DNA of 64,000 nucleotides. Source: Caldinitratiruptor microaerophilus. GTDB lineage: Bacteria > Bacillota > Sulfobacillia > Symbiobacteriales > ZC4RG38. The position numbers and the translations under genes were made by a program. Of this stretch, positions 26,106 through 36,390 are shown piece after piece (within the stretch, counting starts at the first letter, position 1; every line of letters begins with the position of its first letter). The notes under the pieces were generated by a model, which saw nothing but the letters and a program-made list of their open reading frames with translations, did not search any database and was not told the DNA's origin. The DNA is taken from the NCBI RefSeq assembly GCF_025999835.1, contig NZ_AP025628.1, forward strand, positions 2,852,001 to 2,916,000. Reading direction: 5' to 3'.

Positions 26106-27136
26106 TCCAGTACCTCATCCGCCTCAACGTTGACGGCAAGTCGCCTTCCCACCACTTTGGAGATGTCCCGTGGCGGAATCCCATAGCCGGGGCGCTTCAC
26201 AGTCAACATCTCCCGCGTGAGAACTGTTCCTGCCGGCAGGTCCCTTGCGGCGACCAAGCTCCTCCTGGCAAGACGATGCATCTCAGCCTCTTCAGGGGCC
26301 GGACCTTCTTTGCGACCGTGGCCCAGGGCTTTCTCCACTTGGCGGATTGCGCTAACCATGGCACGGAGTTCGTCCGGTTCCAGGGCAAACGGGTGGTCAG
26401 GCCCTGGTAGTCGGCGATCAAGCGTGAAGTGTTTTTCAATCACTACAGCTCCCAGCGCTGCTGCCGCGGTAGCAACCGCTACACCCTCCGTGTGGTCCGA
26501 GAAGCCTGTCGGCACACCGAACGCCCGCCGCATGGTGACCATGGCCCTCAGGTTGGCAAGATGAGCGGGAGCCGGGTAAAGGGATGCGCACTGCAACAGG
26601 ATGACATTCCCGTTTCCGACCTCACGGCAAGCAGCCAACGCTTCCTCAATCTCGCCATACGTGGCCATGCCGGTGGAGAGGATCATTGGGCGCCCCTTGG
26701 CGGCCGCGTACTGGATTAGAGGAAGGTCTACTAGCTCAAACGATGCAATCTTGAATGCAGGCACTCCCAGGGCATCCAGTTCGTCCACTGCGGCGTAATC
26801 AAACGGTGTTGACAGAAAGTCAATTCCCCGGGTCCGCGCGTACTCTGCCAGCTCGGCTTGCCACTCACGAGGAAGCTCGATCTCCTTGATCAGCTCCCAC
26901 GTCTCCTTGTGACTCACCTTTTCGAGGTACTTAAACCTAGGGGTTTTCTTCGAATACAAGGTCTCCGCGGAGTACGTCTGGAACTTGACGGCATCAGCCC
27001 CCGCCTCCGCGGCCACGTCAATCAGTTTGAACGCGATGCCTTTGTCGCGGTTGTGGTTAGCGCCCGCTTCTGCGATCACATAGCAGTAATCATTTTGTCC
27101 TAAAACCTTATTACCTATCCGAACGGTTGGATTCAC
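26087..27136 (-). CDS. pseI: Pseudaminic acid synthase
   Basis: This 349-residue NeuB-family enzyme condenses phosphoenolpyruvate with 2,4-diacetamido-2,4,6-trideoxy-L-altrose. The TIM-barrel part has YVIAEAGANHNRD, DAVKFQTYSAETLY, GIDFLSTPFD, FKIASFELVDLPLI, PMILSTGMA, and GFSDHTEGVAVATAAAALGAVVIEKHFTLDR. The last 70 residues are the SAF antifreeze-like domain (RRSLVAARDLPAGTVLTREMLTVKRPG). GTG 27136, with GGGGGG upstream, begins two bases past the pseG stop; the longer frame overlaps pseG. Length 349 is typical of PseI. Legionaminic or sialic acid synthases are the alternatives; the neighbours favour Pse. Confidence 0.92.
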   Translation of the reverse strand: MNPTVRIGNKVLGQNDYCYVIAEAGANHNRDKGIAFKLIDVAAEAGADAVKFQTYSAETLYSKKTPRFKYLEKVSHKETWELIKEIELPREWQAELAEYARTRGIDFLSTPFDYAAVDELDALGVPAFKIASFELVDLPLIQYAAAKGRPMILSTGMATYGEIEEALAACREVGNGNVILLQCASLYPAPAHLANLRAMVTMRRAFGVPTGFSDHTEGVAVATAAAALGAVVIEKHFTLDRRLPGPDHPFALEPDELRAMVSAIRQVEKALGHGRKEGPAPEEAEMHRLARRSLVAARDLPAGTVLTREMLTVKRPGYGIPPRDISKVVGRRLAVNVEADEVLEWSMFQ

Positions 27137-27138
27137 TG

Positions 27139-28224
27139 CTATACCCCCCGTGCACCGATATGCCTCTGTAAGATCGAGCTCGCCACACGCAGGGCACCTT
27201 TTCCATCGACCGTTTCTTGGCCTCGTCGCGCCATCGCAGCCCGTGCAGCCCAATCGCTCCGAAGACGGATATACTCCTCGACGACACGCTGCACGGTCCC
27301 ATCTGCACCGGCGGGACCCGCATATACGATGGATCCGAGCGCCACGAATCCCTGTATGTTCGTAGCTTGATTTTCCGCAACTTGCACGACAATGCAAGGG
27401 ACGCCCGCAGCCGCCATCTCGTATAGGGACTGCCCCCCTCCGCTGATCGCCATGTCTGCGCTGGTTAAGAGGGCGGCCAACTCCGCAGGCGAGGGATTCT
27501 CCACGATTTCGATCCGCTGATCACGGTGCAGCATTCTCAGGAATTCACTGGACGACGCAAAGGGCCCTACCACCACGTGAAGCCGTTCGCCGGTACCCAA
27601 GACATGGCGCAGGCCCGACACCAGGCGCGGGAGGAAACCCCAGGGGTCCGTCCCACCCAGTGTCACCACCGAGGACTGCACGCGTGCGCTTGGCACCCTT
27701 CTCGGCAGGCTCCGATAGGGAGAGCCGAGCAACGCATATTCTGGACCTCTCAATACCTGCCGTCCTCGTGGCGCCAGCACTGCAGTCCCGGTGCTGGAGC
27801 TACTGCTCAGAGGGCGGATTTGAAGAACCAGATCCGCTTCCTCCGGTGGCTCGTCCGTGTCATCGATGGCCACCAGGGTTCGAGCCCGGTCTCTTGCCTC
27901 CTTCCAGCGATCGGGGGTCATGCGGTAGGAGTCGACCACCAGAATGTCCCACACAGTGTCGTCATTTCCCCAAAACCCCGTGCCTCGTACGGTCGCTCTC
28001 CCTATCGTCTGTGCTGCATCGGAAGGCTCCGACGCAGGGATGTAGGAAAAGCCTTGATCCGTCACGATCGCCCGGACAAAGGGATCCTCCTCAGTGGCAA
28101 CAGCACAGGTCACACCCCTCTCCATCAGAACGGTCCCCAGAGCCAACGAGCGCCTGAGGTGGCCGAGCCCGAACGACGCCCCTGCATCCGGACGCAGCAA
28201 TGCGCGCAACCCTTTGCGCACCAT
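27139..28224 (-). CDS. pseG: PseG-like UDP-sugar hydrolase
   Basis: This 361-residue GT-B fold hydrolase removes UDP from UDP-2,4-diacetamido-2,4,6-trideoxy-altrose. Motifs are RPDAGASFGLGHLRRSLALG (His of the active site), LVVDSYRMTPD, VTLGGTDPWG, and SADMAISGGGQSLYEMAAAGVPCIVVQVAENQ. It lies between the cytidylyltransferase and synthase genes, overlapping neither. Composition in this gene is less GC-rich than the flanking chromosome, in line with an acquired glycosylation island. Start ATG 28224 or the adjacent GTG 28221. Confidence 0.9.
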   Translation of the reverse strand: MVRKGLRALLRPDAGASFGLGHLRRSLALGTVLMERGVTCAVATEEDPFVRAIVTDQGFSYIPASEPSDAAQTIGRATVRGTGFWGNDDTVWDILVVDSYRMTPDRWKEARDRARTLVAIDDTDEPPEEADLVLQIRPLSSSSSTGTAVLAPRGRQVLRGPEYALLGSPYRSLPRRVPSARVQSSVVTLGGTDPWGFLPRLVSGLRHVLGTGERLHVVVGPFASSSEFLRMLHRDQRIEIVENPSPAELAALLTSADMAISGGGQSLYEMAAAGVPCIVVQVAENQATNIQGFVALGSIVYAGPAGADGTVQRVVEEYIRLRSDWAARAAMARRGQETVDGKGALRVASSILQRHIGARGV

Positions 28225-28299
28225 GAAAAACCACTTCCCGAAACGGGAACCGTGAGCTTCAAGGGGACTCCTGGCCCCGGGCTGCCGTTCAATGGGGTC

Positions 28300-29189
28300 C
28301 TAACGGGTCTTGTCCATCCTCCTTTCTGCCTCGGCCCGCAAGAGCGCTGCTACGCGGTGGAGATCTTGCCGCTCGGCCCAACGGGCCGCCTCGAGACACT
28401 CCTGAGCGAGAGCCCGGTCAGGGTCCCGCTCCGTGATCACGACCTTCTGCGTGACGTGCCGGTTGATGTATGGCAGCCACGGATAACGGTCAAACAACAT
28501 GATCACGTCGACAAGGGAGAAGCGATTCGACCCCAGGGTTTCGTAGACCGCACGGGCCAGCATGTAATCTTCCTCAGTATCCACCGTGATGCGGTATTCG
28601 GGATGATCGAGCGGTGGGGTCGCCACCACGTTATGAAGATGAAACCGCTCGGGGCGTGTCCAGAGGAATGGCGTGACGTGCTCCCGCTCCCAAGGCCGAT
28701 TGGCCTCGGCGGCAGCTGTCTCGAGAGCCTGGCGTGTGAAGACCTCCACGTCAGCCCCGTGAGGAAAGGAACGGGATAACGTATTGGACGTGTAATCGGC
28801 AAGCGAACGCAAGTGCTCCTCGATCAACCGATCCACAACGTCAGGGTCAACAAACGGGCAGTCTCCTGTGATCCGCACAACGTGCTGGGCATCGGCACAC
28901 CGGGCCGCCTCCACGTACCGATCGAGAACGTCCTCTTCGCTCCCGCGAACGCACGGGACTCCGTGATCCAGTGCGAGAGCGGCAATCGGCTCGTCCGCCG
29001 GAGCCCGTGATGTAGCAACCACGATTGCATCGAGGAATGCCGACCTCTGTAGCCGCTGCACGATGTGACTCAATATCGGTTCGCCGAGGAGAGGGAGAAG
29101 CACTTTACCAGGCAAGCGCGTAGACCCCATCCGTGCCTGCACGATGGCGATGATGCGCCTTCGTGGCCCCCCGGGGGGGCGTTCCGTTC

Positions 29190-29193
<4 letters not shown>
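28300..29193 (-). CDS. pseF: SpsF/PseF-like cytidylyltransferase
   Basis: This 297-residue nucleotidyltransferase probably activates pseudaminic acid with CTP. The N-terminal signature is IIAIVQARMGSTRLPGKVLLPLLGEPIL, followed by DEPIAALALDHGVPCVRGSEEDVLDRYVEAAR, VRITGDCPFVDPDVVD and EYRITVDTEEDY. This is the SpsF branch (spore coat polysaccharide) rather than NeuA-type PseF, so the name is by context. A GTG at 29193 overlaps the pseC stop as GTGA and gives RTERPPGGPRRR before the signature. The extra C-terminal about 50 residues are helical. Confidence 0.82.
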
Positions 29194-31507
<2,314 letters not shown>

Positions 31508-31559
31508 ACCGGGGGGCCGCGCGCAGCACACAAGCGGCGGAACGAAGCTCGACACCTCT

Positions 31560-31586
31560 TAATTGCGGGGCCACGCGCGTCGATAA
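31560..31586 (+). promoter_or_regulatory. SigD-type promoter of flagellin gene
   Basis: TAAT, exactly 15 bases, GTCGATAA, against the SigD/FliA consensus TAAA-N15-GCCGATAA. The start point would fall near 31593, giving a leader of about 100 bases. Confidence 0.7.
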
Positions 31587-31657
31587 GTCAGTATGAGGTC
31601 ACCGGATGCCCCTCGAACCGGCCGTCGCGGGGCTTGTCCGGTAGCCGCCAACCGCAC

Positions 31658-31689
31658 GGACGCGGGATGGAACACTTCACGGAGGAGGA
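31658..31689 (+). promoter_or_regulatory. Candidate CsrA-binding sites in flagellin leader
   Basis: Six GGA triplets lie within 32 bases: 31658, 31665, 31669, then GGAGGAGGA (31681-31689), which is also the ribosome site. CsrA binds GGA in RNA and in B. subtilis blocks hag translation in this way. FliW and CsrA are encoded about 8 kb away. Confidence 0.5.
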
Positions 31690-31694
31690 ATAGC

Positions 31695-32531
31695 ATGCGG
31701 ATCCAGAACAACATCAGCGCCCTGTTCGCCCAGAACCGGCTCGCCCAGACGAACGCGGCTCTGGACAAGAACCTGGAGCGCCTCTCGTCGGGCTACCGAA
31801 TCAACCGGGCAGGGGACGACGCCGCCGGGCTGGCGATCTCCGAGAAGATGCGGGGCCAGATCCGGGGCCTGCAGATGGCTCAGAAGAACGCGCTCGATGG
31901 AATCTCGCTGATCCAAACCGCTGAGGGCGCCCTCAACGTGACCCACAGCATCCTCCAGCGCATGCGGGAACTGGCCGTACAGGCAGCCAACGATACCAAC
32001 ACAACGGCAGATCGGACAAAGATTGAGGATGAACTCAGGCAGTTGCAGGCAGAACTCACCCGGATTGCGAATCAGACGGAGTTCAACACGCAAAAGCTGT
32101 TAAACGGTAACTTCAAGAACAAGCTGTTCCACATCGGAGCCAACTCGGGTCAAGCCATCACTCTGAACATCAACACGATGACTGCGACGGCGCTGGGTAT
32201 CACGACCACGAAACTTGACATTGATGCTGGTACGGCCGGCGCCCAGCAGGCCCGGGCGGATGACCTGATCACCACTGTCGAGAACGCCATCAACAAGGTT
32301 TCTACGGAGCGTTCGAGCCTCGGCGCGGTGCAGAACCGCCTCGAGCACACGATCTCCAACCTGCAGACCGCAGCCGAGAACCTGACCGCCGCCGAGTCCC
32401 GCATCCGCGACGTCGACGTGGCGGCGGAGATGGTCCAGTTCACCAAGAACCAGATCCTGCAGCAGGCGGGCACCGCGATGCTGGCCCAGGCCAACCTGCG
32501 GCCGCAGTCCATCCTCCAGCTCCTGCAGTAA
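31695..32531 (+). CDS. hag: Flagellin
   Basis: This 278-residue flagellin is the filament subunit, exported through the flagellar type III pathway. The conserved N-terminal D0/D1 begins MRIQNNISALFAQNRLAQTN and contains LERLSSGYRINRAGDDAAGLAISEKMRGQIRGLQMAQKNA. The C-terminal D1/D0 has AESRIRDVDVAAEMVQFTKNQILQQAGTAMLAQANLRPQSILQLLQ. The variable D2/D3 region is almost absent, so it is a short-type flagellin near the size of B. subtilis Hag. The central TTTKLDIDAGTAG region offers Ser/Thr that Maf enzymes might glycosylate. ATG 31695 has GGAGGAGGAA seven bases upstream. Confidence 0.97.
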   Translation: MRIQNNISALFAQNRLAQTNAALDKNLERLSSGYRINRAGDDAAGLAISEKMRGQIRGLQMAQKNALDGISLIQTAEGALNVTHSILQRMRELAVQAANDTNTTADRTKIEDELRQLQAELTRIANQTEFNTQKLLNGNFKNKLFHIGANSGQAITLNINTMTATALGITTTKLDIDAGTAGAQQARADDLITTVENAINKVSTERSSLGAVQNRLEHTISNLQTAAENLTAAESRIRDVDVAAEMVQFTKNQILQQAGTAMLAQANLRPQSILQLLQ

Positions 32532-32541
32532 GGAGGTGACC

Positions 32542-32578
32542 GTGACGGGGTCGCGCACGGCCGGCGCGACCCCGTCAC
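32542..32578 (+). terminator. 15-bp perfect hairpin between flagellin and flaG
   Basis: GTGACGGGGTCGCGC pairs perfectly with GCGCGACCCCGTCAC across a seven-base loop, starting 10 bases after the flagellin stop. There is no T-run, so it may be partial attenuation or mRNA 3'-end protection, explaining high flagellin over flaG/fliD expression. A strong AAGGAGGTG lies just before it without an obvious gene. Confidence 0.6.
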
Positions 32579-32605
32579 GCACTCTCGATGGGGTGATCTC
32601 GTTCC

Positions 32606-32953
32606 ATGGACATCCGTCGCGTATCCCCGCAGTTACCGCCGCCGCCCTCGGACGCGAGGCCGACGGTGCCGCGGCCGCTGGAAGGGGCGGCCGTCGCCGT
32701 CGAAGGGTCCGTAGCGGCCGAGTCTGAATCCGGGGTTGCTCTGGAAAGCGCGGTCTCCCGCCTCAACGAGACGGCGCGGATCTTTGACCGCACGTTCCGG
32801 TTTCACGTCGATGAGGACTCAGGGCGCATCGTGGTGCGGGTCTTCAACTCGGTGACCGGCGAGCTCATCGGCCAGATCCCTCCCGAAGAAGTGCTGCGCG
32901 TGGCGGCAGGCATCCGCGAGTTCCTGGGGCTCTTGCTCGACCGGTACGCCTAA
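32606..32953 (+). CDS. flaG: FlaG family flagellar protein
   Basis: This 115-residue protein has a disordered Pro/Ala/Glu-rich first half and a FlaG domain FRFHVDEDSGRIVVRVFNSVTGELIGQIPPEEVLRVAAGIREFLGLLLD. FlaG influences filament length or cap function in other bacteria, and its gene usually lies between flagellin and fliD, as here. The ATG at 32606 has a weak GGGGTG ribosome site, consistent with lower expression than flagellin. Confidence 0.92.
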   Translation: MDIRRVSPQLPPPPSDARPTVPRPLEGAAVAVEGSVAAESESGVALESAVSRLNETARIFDRTFRFHVDEDSGRIVVRVFNSVTGELIGQIPPEEVLRVAAGIREFLGLLLDRYA

Positions 32954-32972
32954 TAGAGGGGAGGGGGAGAGC

Positions 32973-34478
32973 ATGAGCCTGCGGATCTCCGGCCTGTACT
33001 CGGGCCTGGACACGGAGACCATGATCTCGGAGCTGATGAAGATCGAACGCCGGCCGCTGGACCTGATGGAACAGCGCCAGCATACCTACGAGCTTCGGCA
33101 GGAGCTCTGGAACGAGATCCAGAGCAGGCTGCTGTCGCTCAAGGGAAAGGTGGACCCCCTCGCCCAGGCCTCCGCCGTCACGCCGGTCAAGGCCACAAGC
33201 ACGGATGAGGGTGTGGTCAGGGTCCAGGTGGCGGACGCCGCTCTGGCTGTAACCGGCACCTACGCCTTCGAGGTGTACCAACTCGCCACCGCCCACCGGG
33301 TGTGGAGCGACGCCAAACCAGGCTGGACGGCAACGTCTACTGGTTCCTTTACGATCTCCGACGGCGTGAACACTGCCACCATCACGGTGAACGCCGGTGC
33401 CACGTTGGCGGACGTTGCCCGGGCAATCAACGGAGCGGTCGACACGACGACGGGGAATCCCTTGCGGATCAAGGCGACCGTCGTCGACAACATCCTCTAC
33501 CTCGAGCATGAACTCACGGGCACAGGTACAGATCGGCAAATCAGTTTCAGCGGCGACCTGACGATTCCCGCGGACCTTGGCCTGACGGTCAGCTCCACGG
33601 ATGGCACGCCCAAGTACCAGGCAGCGAGCCAGGATGCCTACTTCCGCATCAACGGCCTGCCCGACCCCGCGGACCCGTCCAAGCGCTTCTCCAGGAAGAG
33701 CAACACCGGCCTGACGGACGTCATCGCCGGCCTGTCCATCGACCTGGTGAAGGCGGGCGCTCCCGCCACGGCCACGGTCACCGTCGCCAGGGACGTGGAT
33801 GCGGCCGTGGCGACCATCCGCGCGTGGGTCGACGAGTACAACGCCACCCTGGACCTCATCAACACTCGCCTTTCGGAACAGCCGGTCGCAGACGCCGCAA
33901 CGGATACAGACCGGAAGAAGGGACTCTTGCGCGGCGACTTCTTGCTGACCCGCCTCAAGGGGAAGCTCCGGGAAGTGGTCTCCGACCCGGTGACGCGCAG
34001 CCCTGCCACCGCCACGGACCGGCTGGCGGCGATCGGCATCACCACCACGGCCGACGACTTCGGCAAGTCCGGCAAGCTCCAGATCGACGAGACCCGGTTG
34101 CGGGCCGCCCTGGAGTCGAATCCGGCCGACGTGGCCGCCCTGTTCAGCCAGAGCACGGATGTCAACGGCGACGGGAAGGTCACGTCCGACGAGCAAGGGG
34201 CTGCGGTTCGGCTCAGCAGCCTCCTGGACTCCTACACGACCTCCGCCACCCGGTCCGTCAACGGGATCACGGTCAAGACCGGCATCATCCCGGCCCAGCT
34301 GGACGAACTACAGCGGGTGATCGACGACTACGACAGGCGCATGGAAGCCTTCCAGCAGCTCCTGGGCAGGAAAGAAGAGACCCTCCGCCGGCAGTTTCTG
34401 GCGATGGAGACAGCCCTGGCCACACTGCAGAACCAGGCCACGTACCTGGCTCAGCAGCTCGCCAGCCTGACGCGGTGA
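32973..34478 (+). CDS. fliD: Flagellar filament cap protein FliD
   Basis: This 501-residue cap protein guides flagellin assembly at the filament tip. The N-terminal coil begins MSLRISGLYSGLDTETMISELMKIERRPLDLMEQ. The middle holds the beta-rich domains (for example GTYAFEVYQLATAHRV and SGSFTISDGV-like repeats), and the C-terminal coil ends ALATLQNQATYLAQQLASL. A notable DVNGDGKVTSDE near residue 390 matches a full 12-residue EF-hand calcium loop, just after AALFSQ, a position where many FliD proteins have a plain loop. It is 19 bases after flaG with GAGGGGGAGAG. Confidence 0.96.
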   Translation: MSLRISGLYSGLDTETMISELMKIERRPLDLMEQRQHTYELRQELWNEIQSRLLSLKGKVDPLAQASAVTPVKATSTDEGVVRVQVADAALAVTGTYAFEVYQLATAHRVWSDAKPGWTATSTGSFTISDGVNTATITVNAGATLADVARAINGAVDTTTGNPLRIKATVVDNILYLEHELTGTGTDRQISFSGDLTIPADLGLTVSSTDGTPKYQAASQDAYFRINGLPDPADPSKRFSRKSNTGLTDVIAGLSIDLVKAGAPATATVTVARDVDAAVATIRAWVDEYNATLDLINTRLSEQPVADAATDTDRKKGLLRGDFLLTRLKGKLREVVSDPVTRSPATATDRLAAIGITTTADDFGKSGKLQIDETRLRAALESNPADVAALFSQSTDVNGDGKVTSDEQGAAVRLSSLLDSYTTSATRSVNGITVKTGIIPAQLDELQRVIDDYDRRMEAFQQLLGRKEETLRRQFLAMETALATLQNQATYLAQQLASLTR

Positions 34479-34494
34479 AGGGGGGGGGACTGCA

Positions 34495-35043
34495 GTGGTC
34501 GTGACGGTGAACGGCAAGCGGCTCGATGGCCTGCCTGATGATCAGTTGCAGGCCCTGGAGGCGCTTGCAGGGGCTCTTGCCCGGTCGGGCCTTGCGGTGC
34601 ACTCGATCCGGGTGGATGGCGTGCAGGGGCCTGCGACCCTTCAGGACCTCCTGTCGTATCCCCGCCCGATCCGGGAGCTGGCCCTCGAACTCAGCACCCT
34701 CGAGGCGCTCATCGAAGAGGTGCGAGAGACCGCCCGGACCTATCTTCCCCGGCTGCAGGCCGCGCTGGAGTCGTGTGCCCACGACCTCCAGCAGGGCCGG
34801 GAGGCCGCGGCGCTGGCCCGCCTCGTGGAGGCGACGGACGGACTCGAGTGGTACGCCGGCGTGACCGCACCGCTGCGCGCGCTGGCAGAAGGCGGCCATG
34901 TTATGCCGGACGTGCACCGGCAGCTGGTCGATCTCAACGCAGCTCTGCAGAACCAGGACCTGGTCCTCGTGGCGGACATCCTCGCCTATGATCTGGTCCC
35001 CGGGATCCAGCGCTGGCTGGAGTTTCTGTCTTCGCCGGAGTGA
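34495..35043 (+). CDS. Unknown flagellar-cluster protein
   Basis: This 182-residue protein is not recognised. It opens with a short ubiquitin-like start VTVNGKRLDGLPDDQLQALEALAG, then an all-helical body LALELSTLEALIEEVRETARTYLPRLQAALESCAHDLQQGREAAALARLVEATDGLEWYAG and DLNAALQNQDLVLVADILAYDLVPGIQRWLEFL. The helical part resembles small cytoplasmic flagellar chaperones in size and composition. It sits between fliD and the Maf genes on the same strand with gaps of 16 and 9 bases. A role in flagellin or cap handling, or in glycosylation, is inference. Confidence 0.85.
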   Translation: MVVTVNGKRLDGLPDDQLQALEALAGALARSGLAVHSIRVDGVQGPATLQDLLSYPRPIRELALELSTLEALIEEVRETARTYLPRLQAALESCAHDLQQGREAAALARLVEATDGLEWYAGVTAPLRALAEGGHVMPDVHRQLVDLNAALQNQDLVLVADILAYDLVPGIQRWLEFLSSPE

Positions 35044-35052
35044 CGGGCGGTC

Positions 35053-36390
35053 ATGGGGGGCGAGCCTGACCTCGTGGTGGAAGGGTCTGCAGCGGGCCCG
35101 GCGACCGTCCGGGTGGTAACGCCCGACGGCGGATGGTACCTGCACAGCCGCTACGACCCGGTCGCCGCCAGCCGGCAGTGGGCCGCCGGCCTCGGGCTCA
35201 GGTCGAAGAGCGTCCTGGTGGTCTACGGGCTGGGCCTCGGCTACCATGTGGAGGCGCTATGGGAGATCGCTTCCCCCCTCTCGGTTACCGTCCTGGAGCA
35301 GAGTCCGGCCGTCGCCCGGCTGGCCGGACAGCACGGTGTTCTCGAGCGGCTAAGGGCACTGGGTACCACCGTCGTCGTCGAGCCGGACCCTCAGCGGCTG
35401 GCACGGCGGCTAGAAGAAGAAGTCGGGCGATGTCACGCGCTCGACGGCCACCTCGTGGTCCACGAACCGTCGGTGCGCCTCCTGCCGCCTCCGTGCGCGG
35501 GACTGCGGGCCGCCCTGGAGAAGTGGGTTCTGTTCGACAAGACCCGGCGCGCCTCCGCCCCCGCGCTGGCCGCGAACCTGCAGGCGAACGCGACACGGAT
35601 GCAAGAGCTACCCGGGATCGGGCTATTGAAGGGCCTCGGCACCGGCATCCCGGGCTTCCTCGTGGCCGGCGGTCCATCCCTGGACGAGGCCCTGCCGCAC
35701 CTGGGCGGAGCTCTGGAGCGCGGACTGGTCTTGGCGGTCGGAACGGCACTGCGTCCTCTCGCCACGGTGGGCCTTACGCCCCACCTAGCCATCCTGACCG
35801 ATCCCTCGCCCAAACTGGTGCGGCACTTCGAAGGCGTCGAAGATCAGCCGTCGCTCGTCGTCTTCCCCACGGTCCACCCGGCCGTGCTCCAGGCGTACCG
35901 CGGGCCGCTCCTGGCGGCCTTTCAGGCCGGGGTCGAGGAGGCGGAGCGGCTCGCGGCGCTACGGGGCGAGCCCGTGGTGGAATCCGGCGGCTCTGTGTCG
36001 ACGGCGGCCTTCTCGGTGCTGGAACTTCTCGGCTGCGAGCCCATCGTGTTCGTGGGACTCGACCTCGGCTGGCCGGGCGGTCGGACCCACGCCCGCGCGG
36101 CCCCCGGGTTTCGCAGCGGGGTAACGGGTACTCGCCAGGTGCTGTCCAACGCCGGTGAGCCCATCCCCACAACAGCCAACCTCGATGCGTATCGCACGTG
36201 GTTCGAGAACCGCCTGCTCGCCCGCCCGGATCGGACCGTCTTCAACACCGCGCTGCGCGGGGCCCGGATCCGGGGCGCGCCGTTCCGCCCGCTGAGCGAC
36301 CTCCTCGCTTCGCTTCCCCCCTTGCCGGAGGCGACGCGCCAGCGCCTGAAGTACCGCCTGCAGGTGACCGGGCACACGAGGAGTGAATGA
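35053..36390 (+). CDS. Maf-family (DUF115) flagellin glycosyltransferase 1
   Basis: This 445-residue Maf-type protein probably transfers pseudaminic acid from CMP-Pse to flagellin Ser/Thr in the cytoplasm. Visible are an N-terminal region with VLVVYGLGLGYHVEALWEIAS, and the DUF115 core ALAANLQANATRMQELPGIGLLKGLGTGIPGFLVAGGPSLDEALPHL, GLVLAVGTALRPLATVGLTPHLAILTDPS and LLGCEPIVFVGLDLGWPGGRTHA. The paralogue downstream is longer. A complete pse pathway nearby supports the donor sugar. It is shorter than most Maf proteins (about 600-700 residues), lacking the C-terminal helical extension. Confidence 0.88.
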   Translation: MGGEPDLVVEGSAAGPATVRVVTPDGGWYLHSRYDPVAASRQWAAGLGLRSKSVLVVYGLGLGYHVEALWEIASPLSVTVLEQSPAVARLAGQHGVLERLRALGTTVVVEPDPQRLARRLEEEVGRCHALDGHLVVHEPSVRLLPPPCAGLRAALEKWVLFDKTRRASAPALAANLQANATRMQELPGIGLLKGLGTGIPGFLVAGGPSLDEALPHLGGALERGLVLAVGTALRPLATVGLTPHLAILTDPSPKLVRHFEGVEDQPSLVVFPTVHPAVLQAYRGPLLAAFQAGVEEAERLAALRGEPVVESGGSVSTAAFSVLELLGCEPIVFVGLDLGWPGGRTHARAAPGFRSGVTGTRQVLSNAGEPIPTTANLDAYRTWFENRLLARPDRTVFNTALRGARIRGAPFRPLSDLLASLPPLPEATRQRLKYRLQVTGHTRSE

